Assembly (NCBI GenBank): GCA_009773005.1
Contig: WOUT01000024.1
Span: forward strand, 1 to 60,856
Length of the DNA stretch: 60,856 bases
Reading direction: 5' to 3'
Origin: Chloroflexota bacterium
GTDB lineage: Bacteria; Chloroflexota; Anaerolineae; Anaerolineales; Anaerolineaceae
Part shown: piece by piece, positions 53,711 to 60,834 of the stretch
Position numbering within the stretch: position 1 is the stretch's first letter
Layout of the letters: each line of letters starts with the position of its first letter
The notes under the pieces: model-generated
The model's database searches: none
Seen by the model: the letters and a program-made list of their open reading frames with translations, nothing else
What the model was told of the DNA's origin: nothing
Translations under genes and position numbers: made by a program

Positions 53711-56197
53711 ATGAGTTTGATTTATTCTTTCGGAGATTGGATTCGGCGTAGGCGGAAATCTCTCGATCTCACACAGGCTGTTTTAGCCATCCAGGTGGGC
53801 TGCTCGGTAGTGACCATCAAAAAGATCGAGCAAGATGAGCGCCGTCCTTCCCGCTTGATGGCAGAGAGGCTGGCAGATTGCTTGTGCATACCTATCCCTG
53901 AACAACCCTCATTTATCCGGGCAGCCCTGTCCGAGCTTTCCCCAGATCGCTTATTTCCTCCTGCGACTGAATTTCCAGCCTCCAAGATTTTCACTCATTT
54001 GCCACAACCCTTCACACCGCTAATTGGTCGAAGGAAAGAAATTTCGGAAGCCATACATCAGCTTCGACACCAGACGCGCCTGCTGACATTAACCGGGATT
54101 GGAGGTGTGGGGAAGACCCGCCTGGCGCTGGCTATAGCGCTTGAGATTATCAATGAGTTCCGGAATGGAGTTGTTTTTGTCTCGCTGGCTTCTATTCAGG
54201 ATCACGTACTGGTGGCAGCCAAAATCGCCATGGACCTGGGTCTGAAAGAAAGCGGCGAGCAATCAATACGGGAAATTCTGACCAGTTTCTTATCAAATCA
54301 ACAAATCCTCCTGGTATTAGACAACTTCGAGCACTTGCTCCCATCCGCGCCGTTGCTTGCAGATCTATTACTAACTGCACCTGAACTACGCCTGCTGGTA
54401 ACCAGCCGGGCGCTGCTACATCTTTCTGGCGAAGCTGTGCTGACCATCCTGCCTTTCAACCTGCCGGAAACTTCAACGACTCTCGACTCTAATCAATATT
54501 TCCATAGGATCTCACGCTCAGATGCCGTTCGCTTGTTTGTAACTCGCGCCAGAGCCAGATATCCGGTTTTTCGCTTGGTGAAAGAGAACAGCCATCAGGT
54601 GGTTGAAATATGTCGTAAGCTGGATGGCCTTCCGCTGGCGATCGAACTGGCTGCTTCTCGTGTTAGCGAATACCCGCTGGAAACACTGCATGAGGGATTA
54701 TTACGCCGGTTAGATCTGCTCACCGATGGTTATCTTGATCTACCTGCCCGTCAGCAGACCCTACGCGGCACTTTCGATTGGAGCTTCGCTCACCTGGATG
54801 CCATCGAGCAGGATCTGTTTGCAAGTTTCGGTGTGTTCTCCGGAGGTTTTACTCTAGAAGCTGCCCTAGCCGTCTGCGGCTCCTATTCCAGGTACGATCT
54901 GCTCACAGGGATCAGAGGTCTTGTGGATAAGAATATGGTCGTGCGGGCAGGAGAAGAACGTTACAATATGCTCGAAACGGCTCATGAGTATGCTCTTGAA
55001 CGATTGGAAATTGCTGAGCAGACCCTGTATTCACGGCGAACTCACCTCGCTTACTTTATGCAGCTGGCTAATCAAGCAGCACCACACCTGTGGGATAAAG
55101 AGCAGGGAGAATGGCTCCGGAGGTTGACGGTGGAGATTGATAATTTCAGGGGGGCATTGCGTTGGGCGCTAAATCGAGAAATAACTGATCCAGAAGAAGT
55201 TGATATGGGAGCACGGATAGCGGCATCCCTGTGGTATTTCTGGTATCTTACTGGAAGATTGCAAGAAGGACAAAATTGGCTGATACTTGCTCTCAACCTC
55301 GTCCCACAATTAAATCGAACCCGAGCCCGATTGCTCATGGCAGATGGCACGCTTCTTTGGCAGCAGGGCAAGCTTCCAATGGCAGATAGTAGATTACAAG
55401 AGTCAATCGATCTCTTAAGTTTTCTGGAAGATGAGGCTGGTCTAGCTGAAGCCATCCATATGCACGGACATATCGTTTTTGATCAACGAAACTATGAAGA
55501 AGCTAAGAATATCTTCCAAAAAAGTCTTTCCACCTATGAAGCTCTTGGCGATTGCGTAATTCGAATTACACTATTGGGAGATCTTGGTCTCGTTGCTTGC
55601 CATCAGGGTGACCTGGTATCTGCCCGGGCATATTATGAGCAGTGCATGGAACTGTACATTATGTATGAAATAAAGGATGGCGAAGCGCAAACTTACATTC
55701 GTCTGGGTGATGTGGCTCGTCTTGAGGGCGATTACGAAAAGGCAGGTGGTTTCTACGAGAAGAGTCTGTTGATCAACCGTGGACTAAAGATATCTCTAGA
55801 AATTGCCTGCTCGCTCCATAAGCTGGGCTTTTCTGCTCTGCATAAGGGTGAACTTCATCAGGCACAGGCACTATTCCGGGAAAGCCTGGCTCTGCAGCAT
55901 GAGTTTGGCAACCAGCAGGGTATGGCGGAGTGTCTTGCAGGTTTAGCAAGCGTGGACGTATATGTTGGGAGATATGAGGAGGCTGCGCGGAATTTTTGTG
56001 CAGCCAGACGAATCCTTACAAAGACCGGCTTACCCATAGGACCAGCTGATTTGGCTGAATGGCAACGAGACGAGGAAAAAGCGAGATCAAAATGTGGTTC
56101 CAAACAGTTCGAGCTGGCTTGGTCAAAGGGGATGGATGATCCTGTAGAATTTATCATAAAATCGGTGCTTCCTGAGGTTCCATTGCTGAAATCATGA
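53711..56197 (+). CDS. XRE-type regulator with STAND/NB-ARC ATPase and TPR domains
   Basis: 828 residues. An N-terminal XRE helix-turn-helix (about 5-65; DWIRRRRKSLDLTQAVLAIQ, VGCSVVTIKKIEQDERRPSR) precedes a STAND NTPase core. Its Walker A is LTGIGGVGKTRLALA (about residue 130) and Walker B QILLVLDNFEHLL; GLPLAIELAASRV is the GxP motif. A winged helix and about seven TPR units follow (about 570-800; YEEAKNIFQKSLSTYEALGD, LHQAQALFRESLALQHEFGN). This is the MalT/AfsR-like signal-responsive layout common in Chloroflexota. It could be a regulator or a defence STAND sensor. The GTG three codons upstream is less likely. Confidence 0.88.
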   Translation: MSLIYSFGDWIRRRRKSLDLTQAVLAIQVGCSVVTIKKIEQDERRPSRLMAERLADCLCIPIPEQPSFIRAALSELSPDRLFPPATEFPASKIFTHLPQPFTPLIGRRKEISEAIHQLRHQTRLLTLTGIGGVGKTRLALAIALEIINEFRNGVVFVSLASIQDHVLVAAKIAMDLGLKESGEQSIREILTSFLSNQQILLVLDNFEHLLPSAPLLADLLLTAPELRLLVTSRALLHLSGEAVLTILPFNLPETSTTLDSNQYFHRISRSDAVRLFVTRARARYPVFRLVKENSHQVVEICRKLDGLPLAIELAASRVSEYPLETLHEGLLRRLDLLTDGYLDLPARQQTLRGTFDWSFAHLDAIEQDLFASFGVFSGGFTLEAALAVCGSYSRYDLLTGIRGLVDKNMVVRAGEERYNMLETAHEYALERLEIAEQTLYSRRTHLAYFMQLANQAAPHLWDKEQGEWLRRLTVEIDNFRGALRWALNREITDPEEVDMGARIAASLWYFWYLTGRLQEGQNWLILALNLVPQLNRTRARLLMADGTLLWQQGKLPMADSRLQESIDLLSFLEDEAGLAEAIHMHGHIVFDQRNYEEAKNIFQKSLSTYEALGDCVIRITLLGDLGLVACHQGDLVSARAYYEQCMELYIMYEIKDGEAQTYIRLGDVARLEGDYEKAGGFYEKSLLINRGLKISLEIACSLHKLGFSALHKGELHQAQALFRESLALQHEFGNQQGMAECLAGLASVDVYVGRYEEAARNFCAARRILTKTGLPIGPADLAEWQRDEEKARSKCGSKQFELAWSKGMDDPVEFIIKSVLPEVPLLKS

Positions 56198-56302
56198 TCA
56201 GGAAAAAGCATCCCACCGGCGCACTTCAAAGGATGACTTATAAATCTCGTTATAAAACCACTCTCACCTCCGCCGCGCGGATCGCGTCAGCATCCCCTTG
56301 GG

Positions 56303-56345
56303 GGACCGAGTCGTATATACGTGTATAAATTTAGACCGGTGATGT
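56303..56345 (+). repeat. Accessory-region repeat, copy b
   Basis: GGACCGAGTCGTATATACGT then GTATAAATTTAGACCGGTGA. It shares the upstream half (GACYRAGTCGTA) with copies d and e and the core with all copies. It is non-coding here. Confidence 0.85.
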
Positions 56346-56390
56346 GAGCTGTTTAAGCAAATGATTGTGTACACCAATCGAGGGTGAAGG

Positions 56391-56415
56391 CGGGTATAAA
56401 TTTAGGCCGGTAATG
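56391..56415 (+). repeat. Accessory-region repeat, copy c
   Basis: CGGGTATAAATTTAGGCCGG followed by TAATG. It lies 71 bp after copy b and about 51 bp before a terminator. Upstream it shares TGTACAC and GAAGGCG with copy e. Confidence 0.85.
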
Positions 56416-56446
56416 GCACACTAAACTAAAGGATCAAGAAGCTGAG

Positions 56447-56478
56447 AAGCGCTCTCCTATGAAGGAGTGTGCTTTTTT
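56447..56478 (+). terminator. Terminator following repeat copy c
   Basis: AAGCGCTCTCC and GGAGTGTGCTT pair (one mismatch, one G-T) around TATGAA, followed by TTTTTT. The stem sequence resembles those at 58692 and 59097. Confidence 0.82.
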
Positions 56479-56672
56479 GTTATGTGGCATAATTGAATTG
56501 CATCAAGTGCCAGCTTAATTTGGAGTTGGGAAGAACCTTGCGCTCAAACCCTTTGTGCGTTTTCCGAAATTGGTTTATGCATCAAGTTGGTGTTGCGTTT
56601 TGTAGATCAAGTTCTATCTCAAAAAGAGCATAAATCTTAATTATATCGAGGTAATGAAACCATGGAGAAAGT

Positions 56673-57275
56673 ATGAAAAAGAAATTCGCGCTTCCAATCT
56701 TGTTGGCTACCATATTGCTTACGCTGGCTTGTGGGGTTGGTTTAGAGGGAATTAGTTTCGGCGATGAACAAGAACGGATTAATCCCATAAAGGAAATGTT
56801 TGAGAAGGAAACCATGGTGGCTATGCTGACCCTGACTGAGGAGTCAGGGTCAGCGCTTGCTGAAGCCACTTCAGAGCCCAAATACCAATCCGTTACACAG
56901 CCAGGTTCAGATATGGAGAGGACTGTTGCCGGTTCGCATGAATACTCGGTGATTGCAACCAACTTCGAGTGTACTTGCCAGGCAACCGCGAATATGACCG
57001 TGGATTTCAATTTCACAGGTGATCAGGTTGAAATTACAAATGGCGGTGGCGGTGCAACGATGGTTTATGAAAAAATCAGCGAGAACCAATACCAAAATTC
57101 ATCTATGGGGTACTACATTTTGTCGAGCGGAGAAGGGGATCAAACCACGCAGACCAAGGTGGAAGAGGAAAATCGTACGTTGATAAACTTGAACGGCAAT
57201 GGGTATGTCATGGAGTTTTATAAAGGATCTTCTAGTACACCATGTTGTTTCTATACCTTCAAAATTGAAAAATAG
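56673..57275 (+). CDS. Small lipoprotein of unknown function
   Basis: 200 residues. The signal peptide FALPILLATILLTLAC ends in a lipobox. The mature part has a charged linker and a beta-rich domain (SVIATNFECTCQATANMTVD, VEITNGGGGATMVYEKISEN) with paired Cys (CTC, and CC near the C-terminus). I do not recognise the family. GGAGAAAGT precedes the ATG. Confidence 0.7.
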   Translation: MKKKFALPILLATILLTLACGVGLEGISFGDEQERINPIKEMFEKETMVAMLTLTEESGSALAEATSEPKYQSVTQPGSDMERTVAGSHEYSVIATNFECTCQATANMTVDFNFTGDQVEITNGGGGATMVYEKISENQYQNSSMGYYILSSGEGDQTTQTKVEEENRTLINLNGNGYVMEFYKGSSSTPCCFYTFKIEK

Positions 57276-57750
57276 TTTCACCCATGGACGGAATCAAAGG
57301 CCTAAAATCCAGGCCTGACCTGCGGGCATAGATGACCGCTCGCACGATCCGACCGGATGCGGATAAGATGGAAACCGGTGAAGAGGATCTGATGCTGGAC
57401 ATTGAAGGATACAGCCCTCTCCCGGTGTCGCTGCTGCGGCAGGGTTCGGTTACGCAATACAGCCCTTCTTTCACCAGCCCCAAAACATTCATCCCCCACC
57501 AGGAGGTCAAATGCGACCAGGAATTGTGCCAGAGCGCTGATCTGGTTCACCTCAGGCAGGAAGCCGGTCAGGGTCGTCACCCCCACCGACGCGCCTAAAT
57601 AGCGTCCCAGTTGGACCAGATCGTTCAATACGGTGCGGTCTGCGCAGCGAGCCTAATGTTGATTTCGGAATCTTGAGGTTTTCCCTCTACATCCTGCCCA
57701 TGCCAGCGAATGCCAAGCCGTTAGATAACTGCCTTTATCTCCCCAATGCG
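57276..57750. other. Region without convincing gene, GC-richer than its surroundings
   Basis: Short overlapping frames exist on both strands (for example 88 codons on plus from 57332 and 108 on minus to 57628), none with a domain I recognise. The minus frame reads LGRYLGASVGVTTLTGFLPE, which looks protein-like, and may be a broken gene. The base composition is visibly richer in G and C than the lipoprotein gene before it, so it may be a foreign remnant. Confidence 0.4.
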
Positions 57751-57787
57751 GACTAAGTCGTAACTACGGGTATAAATTTAGACCGGT
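57751..57787 (+). repeat. Accessory-region repeat, copy d
   Basis: GACTAAGTCGTAACTACGGG then TATAAATTTAGACCGGT. It is the closest match to copies a and b and lies about 56 nt before a terminator. Confidence 0.87.
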
Positions 57788-57827
57788 GCTAGTTGGCCCG
57801 CGTTAAGTTCAAAGAGTTAAGATTTCT

Positions 57828-57861
57828 TCCCTGGTATCGCTGTACGCCAGGGATTTTTCTT
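57828..57861 (+). terminator. Terminator following repeat copy d
   Basis: TCCCTGG and CCAGGGA form a perfect 7-bp stem around a 12-nt loop, followed by TTTTTCTT. It isolates the higBA operon from upstream transcription. Confidence 0.82.
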
Positions 57862-57872
57862 AACAAACCTTG

Positions 57873-57901
57873 TTACCAATTTGGTAATATTGTGATATAA
57901 T
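57873..57901 (+). promoter_or_regulatory. higBA promoter and operator
   Basis: TTACCAATTTGGTAA (57873-57887) is a palindrome with 7-bp arms. Its first six bases (TTACCA) form a -35 element 17 bp from TATAAT (57896-57901). A repressor on the palindrome would block the promoter, as HigA autorepression requires. The -10 box ends 6 nt before the higB ATG, so the transcript is probably leaderless. Confidence 0.8.
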
Positions 57902-57907
57902 CATTTT

Positions 57908-58201
57908 ATGATAATCATCAGCCGGCGCATGCTGCGAGAATTCTGGGAAAAACACCCGGATTCATCAATTGCATTGCAGACCTGGTTCCATGATGTGGAG
58001 CACGCTACATGGAACACCCCGGCAGACATCAAAGCAGTTTACAAGAATGCCAGTTTTGTGGCAAACAACCGGGTTGTGTTTAATATCAAAGGCAATCATT
58101 TGCGGTTGGTGGTTATCGTGATATATCAACATGGCGTGATATACATCCGGTTCGTGGGAACACACGAAGAATATGATCGCATCAATGTCGCCACGATATA
58201 A
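57908..58201 (+). CDS. higB: HigB-family toxin (type II toxin-antitoxin)
   Basis: 97 residues of the HigB/RelE-like mRNA interferase family: MIIISRRMLREFWEKHPDSS, WFHDVEHATWNTPADIKAVY, NNRVVFNIKGNHLRLVVIVI and IRFVGTHEEYDRI. It cuts mRNA at the ribosome when freed from its antitoxin. Toxin-first order and the 10-nt gap to the antitoxin are typical of higBA. Confidence 0.9.
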   Translation: MIIISRRMLREFWEKHPDSSIALQTWFHDVEHATWNTPADIKAVYKNASFVANNRVVFNIKGNHLRLVVIVIYQHGVIYIRFVGTHEEYDRINVATI

Positions 58202-58211
58202 GGAGTGAATA

Positions 58212-58661
58212 ATGGAAATCAAACCCGTTCGCAATGAAGCCGACTATCAGGCAGCGTTGAAAGAAATCGAAAAGCTGATGGAGTCACAACCCGGAACTCC
58301 GGAAGGCGACCGGATGGATGTGTTGGTGACTTTGGTAGAAGCCTATGAAGACAGGCATTTCGCGATTCCCGAACCGGATGACCCGGTGCAGGTGCTGGAA
58401 TATTACATGGAAAGCCGTGGGTTAAGCCGTACCGATCTGATCGAATACCTGGGAAGCAAAGAACGGGTTTCGGAAGTGCTAAACCGAAAACGCGGGCTTT
58501 CACTTGAGATGATCCGGCGACTACATAATGGACTGGGGATTCCTGCCGACTTGATCATTGGAAAACATGCTCGCAGCTACACGCATAACAATCCAGCCCG
58601 GACCAAGCCGCAAGTACGTGTACACGAAGTGCGCCCGAAAGGCGTAAATTTAGGCCAGTGA
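58212..58661 (+). CDS. higA: HigA-family antitoxin with repeat-derived C-terminal tail
   Basis: 149 residues. An N-terminal toxin-binding segment (RNEADYQAALKEIEKLMESQ) is followed by a helix-turn-helix (VLEYYMESRGLSRTDLIEYL, SKERVSEVLNRKRGLSLEMI, RRLHNGLGIPADLII). Family members normally end soon after this. The last 30 residues (KPQVRVHEVRPKGVNLGQ at the end) are encoded by repeat copy e, so the tail is an acquired extension. AAGGAG precedes the ATG. It represses its own promoter through the palindrome at 57873. Confidence 0.88.
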   Translation: MEIKPVRNEADYQAALKEIEKLMESQPGTPEGDRMDVLVTLVEAYEDRHFAIPEPDDPVQVLEYYMESRGLSRTDLIEYLGSKERVSEVLNRKRGLSLEMIRRLHNGLGIPADLIIGKHARSYTHNNPARTKPQVRVHEVRPKGVNLGQ

Positions 58662-58664
58662 TGC
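58610..58664 (+). repeat. Accessory-region repeat, copy e (in the higA 3' end)
   Basis: GACCAAGCCGCAAGTACGTG starts the copy, and TAAATTTAGGCCAGTGATG (58645-58663) ends it. An insertion of about 22 nt sits between the halves relative to copy b. The higA stop codon TGA lies inside the end of the core. Confidence 0.8.
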
Positions 58665-58691
58665 AAGGGCAATTACTTTTGAGAATATTAG

Positions 58692-58723
58692 AAGCGCCTT
58701 CCAGAGATGGAGGACGTTTTTTT
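58692..58723 (+). terminator. higBA terminator
   Basis: AAGCGCCTTCC and GGAGGACGTTT pair with one mismatch around AGAGAT, followed by TTTTTTTG. The stem is similar to that at 56447. Confidence 0.8.
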
Positions 58724-58785
58724 GTTGGCTATGATTTACGGAGATTCGATTCCACTTTTCGTTTAAATTAAAAAATGGAGACGAA

Positions 58786-58875
58786 TGAAAACGAATCAGT
58801 ATTGGCGGCGATGTTTGGTCGAGTGGGTAGTTGAAGATGATGTGCTTCAAAATACTGCTCCCTTCAATGCTTGAG
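58786..58875 (+). CDS. Possible 29-residue ORF
   Basis: ATG preceded by GGAGACGA; reads MKTNQYWRRCLVEWVVEDDV and ends after nine more residues. No recognisable domain. It may be the start of a lost gene. Confidence 0.2.
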
Positions 58876-58896
58876 GATGGAAAATTAAGATAATCT

Positions 58897-59016
58897 ATGC
58901 AAAACCATCATCTCACAAAAAGGTGGGAAATGTACCTTGCCCGTTTGGCAGGTTTTAAGGGTAAAACTTGCCAAATTGGCAAGTTTTATAAAGAATTTTA
59001 TAAATTGAAGATCTGA
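58897..59016 (+). CDS. Possible 39-residue basic ORF containing palindromes
   Basis: ATG at 58897, reading MQNHHLTKRWEMYLARLAGF and ending in FYKLKI before TGA. It is rich in Lys and Arg. It overlaps the palindromic sites at 58931-58987, so coding and operator functions compete; coding is uncertain. Confidence 0.25.
   Translation: MQNHHLTKRWEMYLARLAGFKGKTCQIGKFYKEFYKLKI
58931..58987. promoter_or_regulatory. Tandem palindromic operator-like sites
   Basis: A perfect palindrome with 12-nt arms AAAACTTGCCAA and TTGGCAAGTTTT around one base occupies 58963-58987. An imperfect copy of its core (ACCTTGCCCGTTTGGCAGGT) lies at about 58935-58954. Centre spacing is about 30 bp, near three DNA turns. 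Such tandem dyads usually bind a dimeric repressor cooperatively; no regulator gene is adjacent. Confidence 0.7.
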
Positions 59017-59049
59017 GAAGACTGCAAGCCAAAGGAATAATCTCAGCCT

Positions 59050-59072
59050 GATTCAAGTTCAAGCCGATGATG
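59050..59072 (+). repeat. Accessory-region repeat, degenerate copy g
   Basis: ATTCAAGTTCAAGCCGATGA then TGC aligns with ATAAATTTAGGCCGGTGATGC with several substitutions. It sits about 47 nt before the terminator at 59097, the same spacing as in the other copies. Confidence 0.45.
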
Positions 59073-59096
59073 CACAGGTAACAACACATAATTTGG

Positions 59097-59131
59097 AAAG
59101 CGCTCACCAAAAATGGGGGGTGCTTTTTTGA
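59097..59131 (+). terminator. Terminator following repeat copy g
   Basis: AAAGCGCTCACC and GGGGGGTGCTTT pair around AAAAAT, followed by TTTTTTG. The stem and the following TATGCCATAATTG resemble the module at 56447-56494. Confidence 0.8.
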
Positions 59132-59260
59132 TTTCTATGCCATAATTGCAGCATATCAGGAATCCGTATAATAAATAGTTGGGCGGCTGAAATGTCATCA
59201 TAAAGTTATGCGGCTCTCTTGAGGAGCCGTTGGGTGCGCCCATGATAGCGCAGGAGAACC

Positions 59261-59917
59261 ATGAAAACAAAGCAACACGTCATAGCAATTCTTGTTTTAG
59301 CCATGAGTTTGATAATATCAAGTTGTGTGCCATGGCGGTTATTTGGTTCAACCGTTACTCCAATTCCCACCCAAACACCTTTGCCAACATCTACATTAAC
59401 CCCAGTTCCGCCCACGCCAACGTCTACAACAACCCCAGTTCTACCCTCGCCCGCGCCTGAGCAAACAACTGCGCCTGCCGTACAGACCAGCCCAACCTCA
59501 ACCCAGCAGACGGCACCTCAGAAACCTCCTGTCGAGATAACTGTTTATTGTGCGGAATTTGGCCTGTCTCCCAGTTATGCGGAAGTAGACCAACCAATAG
59601 TATTGAAATGGGCATGGGGAGCCACAACTGAGGCTTATCGCCAAGACTACATAAGTGCCGCTTCCTTCTCAGTCCAGATTGATGGACAATTCGCTGATGT
59701 TTCGTCGGCCTGGCTGACCTTGAGCTATGAATCTGGGCAGTATGTTGCAAGATGGCGTCTACCACCTAGAATTTTATCTGTGGGTACACATCAACTCATC
59801 AGCGCGGTGACACTCAGCCGTCAGATTACAGACGGGCTCGACTCTAATGGTGATGGCAACCTCGATACCTTTGGGCCAGGTACTACGACACATCCCTGCG
59901 AAATTATTGTGAGATGA
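59261..59917 (+). CDS. Lipoprotein with Thr/Pro-rich linker
   Basis: 218 residues. The signal peptide VIAILVLAMSLIISSC ends in a lipobox. Residues about 30-95 are a Thr/Pro/Gln-rich linker typical of Chloroflexota surface proteins. The C-terminal domain is beta-rich (VDQPIVLKWAWGATTEAYRQ, LSYESGQYVARWRLPPRILS, STHQL-like GTHQLISAVTLSR) with two Cys. Family not recognised. AGGAG lies 7 nt before the ATG. It ends 36 bp before the attC-like element, as a cassette gene would. Confidence 0.72.
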   Translation: MKTKQHVIAILVLAMSLIISSCVPWRLFGSTVTPIPTQTPLPTSTLTPVPPTPTSTTTPVLPSPAPEQTTAPAVQTSPTSTQQTAPQKPPVEITVYCAEFGLSPSYAEVDQPIVLKWAWGATTEAYRQDYISAASFSVQIDGQFADVSSAWLTLSYESGQYVARWRLPPRILSVGTHQLISAVTLSRQITDGLDSNGDGNLDTFGPGTTTHPCEIIVR

Positions 59918-59952
59918 TGATGTTGTAAGGAGTACCTGCCCCTATCGAACCG

Positions 59953-60063
59953 CCGCCCAACCCCGCGTGCAGTCGACGCCGCCAAGGCCGCGCAATTCCG
60001 GCGCTCAGACTTCCGCGAAGTAACTTCACGGCGGCGGCGCGGCTGACGCTGACCGTTAGGCGG
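59953..60063 (+). repeat. Integron attC-like palindromic site
   Basis: The outer boxes are GCCCAAC (59955-59961, RYYYAAC) and GTTAGGC (60055-60061, GTTRRRY), within the paired ends CCGCCCAAC and GTTAGGCGG. Inner arms also pair (GTGCAGTCGACGCCGCC with GGCGGCGCGGCTGACGC, imperfect). The site is about 111 nt and GC-rich in contrast to its AT-richer flanks. These are the features of an integron recombination site. Only one is present and no integrase gene is in the window. Confidence 0.65.
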
Positions 60064-60093
60064 GTATTACGAGCATCGTAATGGAGATAAAAC

Positions 60094-60669
60094 TTGAAAG
60101 ATGAAACAAGACAGACTCTTATGCTTCTGGTTGAGAAAGCAAACCGACTGAAATCTTTCAAGTTCGATGAGCATGTGAAACAGGTTGGACTTGGTTTCAA
60201 AGGTACACGCAACGACGATGATGAATGGATTATTGAGTTTGGACTTCCTGATGATGAAAAAATTGACATCTTTATCCTCACATTCCGCTTTTTCTATCAA
60301 GACGGTGAGTCTATCTCTTTCTCAAGCTTGAGAAGATTCCTCAATGATCCAGAGTTATCTTCCGAATGGAAAGACGGTGTTTCAAAGTCCCGTAAGGCAT
60401 ATTTTGTTTACTTAAAAGGCTATTCGGTTTACACAGTCGAGCTGTTCGAAGGGCACCCAAGTCGGCACGAAATACTGGATACGGTTTTATATGGGCAGGC
60501 AACACACGCAAACCCTGAAAAACTTAAGCGGCTTAAACAATGGACAGCCGATGGCATACGAGCCAACTTGTTGCAGCAAGAATTTACTGGAATGCTTGTT
60601 CAGATTCTTGTTTTTATCAAGTACATTGGCGAATTAAGCGAACACGAGCTAGCGTTGAAACCCGCTTAA
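60094..60669 (+). CDS. Unknown 191-residue protein after the attC-like site
   Basis: Cytoplasmic, no signal or membrane segment, mixed alpha/beta: DETRQTLMLLVEKANRLKSF, DDEWIIEFGLPDDEKIDIFI, KAYFVYLKGYSVYTVELFEG and LLQQEFTGMLVQILVFIKYI. I do not recognise the family. The start is TTG with GGAGAT 8 nt upstream. Its position directly after an attC-like site is that of the next gene in a cassette array; hypothetical proteins of this size are typical there. Confidence 0.6.
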   Translation: MKDETRQTLMLLVEKANRLKSFKFDEHVKQVGLGFKGTRNDDDEWIIEFGLPDDEKIDIFILTFRFFYQDGESISFSSLRRFLNDPELSSEWKDGVSKSRKAYFVYLKGYSVYTVELFEGHPSRHEILDTVLYGQATHANPEKLKRLKQWTADGIRANLLQQEFTGMLVQILVFIKYIGELSEHELALKPA

Positions 60670-60736
60670 CCCAGCGTTCTCAGAAACCGCCCTCGTATCA
60701 AGGTGACTGAGTTTTATCCTAACTGATCGATTCACA

Positions 60737-60752
60737 TAAATTTAGAGCCATT
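60737..60752 (+). repeat. Accessory-region repeat, degenerate copy f
   Basis: ATAAATTTAGAGCC keeps the core of the family with one extra G. It lies about 60 nt before the terminator at 60799, repeating the module layout. Confidence 0.5.
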
Positions 60753-60798
60753 CAACAAAAAAACAATCAGAATCTCGATCCCAATTAAACGCAAAGCA

Positions 60799-60834
60799 GG
60801 CGTTCTTCTCGTGAGGACGCCTTTTGTTTTCATG
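60799..60834 (+). terminator. Terminator at the window end
   Basis: GGCGTTCTT and GAGGACGCC pair (9 bp, two G-T) around CTCGT, followed by TTTTGTTTTC. It closes the unit of the 191-residue protein. Confidence 0.82.

Larger units (their letters stand above)
56198..56672. other. 475-bp non-coding region with repeats and terminator
   Basis: Holds repeat copies b and c, a terminator at 56447-56478 and then a possible promoter (GGCATAATTG near 56485-56494) before the lipoprotein gene. No coding region is seen. Confidence 0.6.

Noticed and set aside
57276-57660. Annotating the GC-richer stretch as a plus-strand 88-residue gene
   Set aside because: No ribosome site or domain, and the opposite strand reads at least as protein-like; described as unresolved instead.
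57655-57735. Possible second attC site (GCCTAATG ... CCGTTAGATAAC)
   Set aside because: The left box does not fit RYYYAAC and no inner arms pair; a chance match is likely.
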